From the NCBI GenBank assembly GCA_024336345.1, contig JANFOG010000002.1:1116001-1180000 (forward strand): a stretch of 64,000 nt of DNA, written 5' to 3'. The notes below the pieces were generated by a model. That model had not been told where the DNA came from. It saw only the letters and a list, made by a program, of their open reading frames with translations, and ran no database searches. Below are positions 59,087 to 64,000 of the stretch, piece by piece (positions within the stretch are counted from its first letter, which is position 1; each line of letters opens with the position of its first letter). The DNA comes from Mariannaea sp. PMI_226. Taxonomy: Eukaryota; Ascomycota; Sordariomycetes; Hypocreales; Nectriaceae. Position numbers and translations under genes: made by a program.

Positions 59087-61212
59087 AGGGCTCCAACCAT
59101 AACGATAAGGGGCGATTGGAGTGCAAGACGAGAGGTCTGATGAGGGCTCTGGCTCAGCTCTGATTCATCTCTAGACTGAGAGTCTGGGAGATGCAGTTGG
59201 CTGGGTGTGTATGAGTGTGTACCCTACACCACGAGACGATTCATGTAAAATCCTGGATTACCTAGACATCTCATTCGCAATTGACATTTTCAGATTTGAA
59301 TTATTACGGACTGCTGAATTGACGTATGAACACACCTATCTGGGTCCGCTGTCACGAGGTTGGACTTGGGGAACCAGGTGTCCGGTAAGAGATTTTCATC
59401 TCCATCGGCGATGACATGAATGAGTCGAGGATGGCTCACAAGAACCTTGAGTCACTATCGACATGGCGCAACACATATGCAGCATCGGCTCCATCCGAGT
59501 TCGATGTATTGCAAATCACTCAAAGTGCACACCGCAAATAACGATATGAAACATCGAAATAATAAGATGAGGGGTCACGTACGATCGCCAATCCCACCGT
59601 AAGAGGGTGGAACCGGTCCATCTCGAAATAGTCTCAAGGTTCGACTTCTGGATGAATGGAGGGGGGTGCAAGAACAGCCACAGGTATTCGATACTTTTAT
59701 GGTTTTCATGTCAATTGGCGCTCACTTACGCTACTTCAACTTTTTTTTTTGGCATTTAAGGACTTGAGCTCCATCATAAGCTGCGGGTACATTTGGAAAC
59801 CTGGCTCGTGATCTTACAAAGCTGCATGAAATTGACTTACATGGTGAGTTGCACATCAGCATGTATCAGCCCATGCCAGCATCGGGAAGATGGCATATCG
59901 CCACCCCGAATCACCATCGCAGCTTTCAAAATCTCCAAGGACAATAGCAATGCCCGAAGTACTTGCAGAATGACATTCGACATGGGATCAGCCTCACACC
60001 AGTGGCTGGGACTTAAATATTACTCTTTTGTGAATACTTTGTGCTACGCCCAGGAAGGGTTATAGAGGCTTGGTAGTCAGGCCGGTATGATACCTCAATG
60101 ACGAGGTGGGTACCGAGACATGTAGATTGTCTTTGCATGTGAGCTCCGTCATTCCCGACCCCATTTATCACCTATTACACCCGGCCTGGTGAATGAAATA
60201 GACACAAGAGAAGAAGAGCTCAAAAGAGCGACGATTTTGAATTGCCGACTTCAAGCCCAAGTTTCGATAGCAGAAGCGCGAGCACAGCCAGTCAATCCTC
60301 TGTCATACCAAGTGGTAAGGAATATAAATTTAGAAGTACCTTGGTAGCCTGTCAGACACGGTAAGTACTAGTGTAGGGTCAACCCGAAAAAAAGTTCACC
60401 CGGCGGGGGATACCTAAAATGTTGAACTGAATGACAGGACCTGTGCTTTTTGCCGCTGGTGGTTGTATTACCCCTCCAAACCAACGACGTCGGGGCTTCA
60501 ACCTCCCGGCGGTCAGTTCAGCCTCACACAGGGCGGCTCTCCCTGCACGAACGAGGCTATCCCTGGCTCGAACTGAACAATGACTTCATTTCTGTCGTCT
60601 CCACTGGGCAAAGGCTCTAGCGCGCCAGCTTTTGTCAAGCAACCAGCATTACTACTGTAGGTATAGGTAGTTTAAAAAGTGGTTTCGTAAAGCAGCGAGG
60701 ATAAAAGCCGCCAGAGGTTGCGCCAATATCATGCCACAGCACCATTACACGTCTCATTTCACCGTGCGTCGTCAAAACTTGCGATCTGTGCAAGGGCCGA
60801 GAAACACTCCGGCACCTAGGTGCATTGGCTGAGTGTTCCTTGTTTCTTTCTTTCGGGTCTACATTCTTGAAATGGCAGCGTGAATAGCAATGACTACATA
60901 GTAATCTCAATAATTGATCAAATGCCGTAATTAATGTCTCCTCTTGGGAAGTAATTGTAACCACGACCGTCCTAACGGTGGTTGGAAAGATAATGGAGGC
61001 TTTTCCGTATTTAGCGCTGTGGGTTTCCTGTCAAGGCTCCGCCACTAATGCATCCAAAGCCCTGGAAACTTGGTATAGAGGAAGATCAACACCAAATATA
61101 GAGAGACTTTCACGAACATATTAGTGAAAGAAGGCAATTGCTTCGCGCGCGTGTTCCGCGGATATCATTACCCCTCACATGTCTTCAAGAGTTCTCGATC
61201 TGAGACGGCATA

Positions 61213-61250
<38 letters not shown>

Positions 61251-64000
61251 GGTAGGGAGCCACAGGAACTGACTGCAATAGTGTACGCAGTGCAACAATG
61301 TATGTAGCTGTATACGGCCGCAGTCTAGTGTCCAAGTAGCCATCTGATCGTCGAGGCAGGTACTTCATGTAAGTTACTTGCTCACTAGTAGGAAATATAG
61401 TACGCATGCACGTTCATTTCTTTTGAGATTGTCGGAATTCGTCGGCAAAGGTGTCTCGAGAAACTTGGTGACTCTTGAACTAGGGGGACACCATCAACTG
61501 CCGAAAACTGAACTCCCGCAGAGGTCATGCCAGTCATGATGCTGGACTTCAAGCTGCAGTGCAAATGCGTCCTGTGAAACGCTTTTGCAGCTTGCACCTG
61601 CACTGTAGACTTGAGTTCGGGTACAATACGTCCACTCGCATCTAGTTCCGGACTATGTAAGTCATCGACGGACAAAGGATCCTCCTCGTACGTACGACAT
61701 CGCGTTGATGTGCGTGCGACCCCACAGACACACTTTGCCTCTCTTTTCCTGAACTCACAAAGGTTTGGACAAAGAAACCATCCTTGACATGGGTGGGATG
61801 TATGTATGTATCATGTCAATTGGCGTTAGTGAAACAAGGTCTACGCTGCATCGGTGGGCAATTGTCAGGATATTTCTGCAGATGTGTAGCCGCATCAGCG
61901 GGGTGGTTTGAGGGCAAACTTGGACCACCTTGATCGGATATCTGCTCATTCGGCCAGTCCCTAGTGTGGAAGTGGAGGAACGGTGGGCTGTGCCTCTATC
62001 TCTGCCGTTCACCTCGCTGCCTCTCGGCACTTCCATGAGCGGAAGATGAAGGGTTAGGCCGGTCCTTCGAGACCTGGGGGTGTCGCATCGAAGACCCCCT
62101 TCAACCGTTGACTGCGACGATGACCCAATGAATGCAAGAGTGGCATGTCGCTGAAGAGTATTGGACAATTCCCCACTGGATTGAGGGGTAGGCCAAGGTA
62201 TGCATGTTTAACGTCGTCGACAGTAGGACTGCGCGCGTACATGAAATACATTCAAGAAGTAGTTTCTTGACTTTGTTGGGGGATGAGCAACATCTTGAGC
62301 GAACGACAGACACCCCTGCCCATCCTCATTCCCACCCTCCTTTTACGGACTTTCATATCCAGGGCCTCCCACTCGAGCGGTATCGGTGGTTGGCCGACAA
62401 TTCACTATTGGGATAGGCGGTGGAAGAGCGACCGAGAGGCGCGCGAATGTTTGCTATGTGTGTTATATTGAGCGTGCACTGCGTTACCCCCAACATCCTT
62501 CCTGGATGAATCAAAGCGTCTCCAGACGCATCACGTCATCCACTAACGCGTTCAAGGACGGGAGGTGTGGTATGGGCGGCTCTCTCTTTGGTCTTTTAGG
62601 TGCGATCCTCGCATTTGTGCCAGTGCCCCTCTCCTAAAAAGCAACCACTCACCGTCGCTCCTTTGTCGCAACAAGAGCAGCGGTGAACAGAAAGGTGGGC
62701 GAATTATCGTGAGCGTTGCTCCATCTTCAGCCCGTAAAACCCACCTAGCAATGCGCTTCATGCTTCAGTATGTTGACCATTTTACATAGTACCTACTTTT
62801 CAATATCCTATACCCGTAGCTTGGAATGTCTACAGTATCATGTGCTCTTTGTTTGAATCCAGCTGAGCAACGAAGCCACCTGGGCTTCATGGTTGGCTGT
62901 AGTCGTCCAGTTTTCCAGAACAACCGCCAGTAGCGCGGGGTTGGAGCATCCAAGTGAGAACCAAAGGAGGCTCAGCCGACTAACCTTTTGGTGCACGGGG
63001 TGGGAGGTAATCGAAGACGATTCGCCAGAACTAACAGACTATCCCACCCGCTACCCTCCAACGTCTCCGACCGCCAACTTCTAGATTGGGTGCATGTTGT
63101 ATTGCGCTACTTGCAGCAAAATCCCGAGGTCAAACAATACCAACGATGTGCCTACTATCTTCCTTTGGAAAATTCTTTAGCCTTTGCACTTGTTGGTTAA
63201 AAAAAAAAAACCTCATCTTGGCAATTTTGACCGCCTTCAATATTGGTGAATACTGGTGTCCTATTCTTTCGAGGTATTATAGACCTGAATCAAGAGATGC
63301 GAGAAACATTGCGACGCTAGCTCGTTAGTCTGTCTGCAGTGGGCCCTTCATCTTTAGTTTGTCATGACTTCGTCCTCGCCTTGGATCTGATCGGGGGAAT
63401 TTTGACTCATATGTCATAGTACCGGTAGTTCGGCCATGAGTGATAATGAGATGCATCTTTCTACAGTTTGAGGCGGATACAGCACATGTGTCAGGCCATG
63501 GTAACAAGTTTAGCATGCCAATGGTGGGATCTATGGACCTTGTCTGCTGATCAATGTGGTCTCTAGGTCACAGTACCTCTTTTTTTTTCCTCTCAAGGCG
63601 GGGACTGGTATTTTTCGCCTTGAATAAAACATCTGTATGCTGGTCGTCACACCGATGCGGATGCACTTTCTTTCAACTGAGTATAGGGCGAGAAAAAAAA
63701 TAGGAAGCGGCATTGAAATAGCTACTATGCTGAGGCGTGCAGACCCGGGAGACCATGCAGTAGTTCACGAACAAGAGCCTCTATAATGGGGGTGCATAGA
63801 GAACTGTAGTTGCTAAGTCTGGTTTGGTCCAGGGTAGAGTGGAACAAGGTAGATGCCGACACTGAATCGCCAGTGGTCTAGATACTCTCCCTGCATCAGT
63901 CTGGAGCATCTACTTACATAGCACTGTACGTACAATAATGCAGACTTGGGTGTCAGAAGCACGGCGGGCTACGTGAGGGTTAACCGCCGTCTTGCGAAGT
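59087..64000. other. 4.9-kb region without a supported gene, to the window end
   Basis: Many short overlapping frames on both strands but none with a domain, good length or splice partners. Contains the T34 tract and scattered A/T runs. I find no tRNA. Confidence 0.55.
61216..61249. repeat. T34 mononucleotide tract
   Basis: Thirty-four uninterrupted T. It could be an assembly-sensitive homopolymer or the poly-A tail (opposite strand) of an old retroposed transcript, but no retroelement or gene copy is recognisable beside it. Confidence 0.85.

Noticed and set aside
61755..62168. 137-codon frame on the minus strand
   Set aside because: Residue use looks random and overlapping frames on both strands are similar in length.
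1..64000. CRISPR arrays, bacterial operons or integrated virus
   Set aside because: The DNA is eukaryotic with spliced genes. I see no regularly spaced repeats, and no viral or transposase proteins.

Overview
This window looks like nuclear DNA of a filamentous ascomycete (Pezizomycotina, most likely a Sordariomycete and possibly Hypocreales; the order is an inference). Genes carry short GT-AG introns, mostly 49-190 nt, with CTAAC/CTGAC-like branch sites. Protein families are typical of moulds: two Zn(II)2Cys6 regulators, an oligopeptide (OPT) transporter, CWC22, a Yta7-type AAA ATPase and a Bni4-like protein. tRNA genes have eukaryotic form, including an initiator tRNA-Met and two intron-containing tRNA-Lys genes. 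I support 18 protein genes, 3 tRNA genes and several repeats. Exon joins were placed by reading splice signals and keeping frame; none could be tested against transcripts.

Layout. 1-5 kb: the 3' end of an unidentified gene, DPM2 and CWC22. 5.4-12.2 kb: initiator tRNA-Met, a small glycine/alanine-rich Ifi-6-16-like membrane protein, a dynamin-superfamily GTPase running tail-to-tail with it, and tRNA-dihydrouridine synthase DUS1. 13.5-16 kb: a Bni4-like morphogenesis scaffold, followed by an 8.7-kb stretch without a supported gene (16.0-24.8 kb) that holds simple repeats and hairpins. 24.8-29 kb: a Zn2Cys6 regulator with one unusually long intron, two near-identical tRNA-Lys(CTT) genes and a secreted eight-cysteine protein. 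29-34 kb: mostly non-coding, with one small two-exon gene. 34-46 kb: a compact block of Yta7, an HSDL2-like dehydrogenase, a kappa-class GST-like protein, CBP3 and the mitochondrial ketoacyl synthase CEM1. 47-53.7 kb: an OPT transporter and, convergent with it, a second Zn2Cys6 regulator. 56-59 kb: PDX1 (pyruvate dehydrogenase protein X) divergent from a mitochondrial membrane protein. 59-64 kb: no supported gene.

How the genes relate. Several encode mitochondrial functions and sit near each other: CBP3 (complex III assembly) beside CEM1 (mitochondrial fatty acid synthesis, which supplies lipoate), and PDX1 (a lipoyl protein) across a shared promoter region from a presequence-bearing membrane protein. 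The most intriguing pair is the Ifi-6-16-like gene and the dynamin GTPase. In vertebrates IFI6/IFI27 and the Mx dynamins are both interferon-induced, so finding a relative of each side by side in a fungus suggests a possible defence or membrane-remodelling module. That functional link is inference only.
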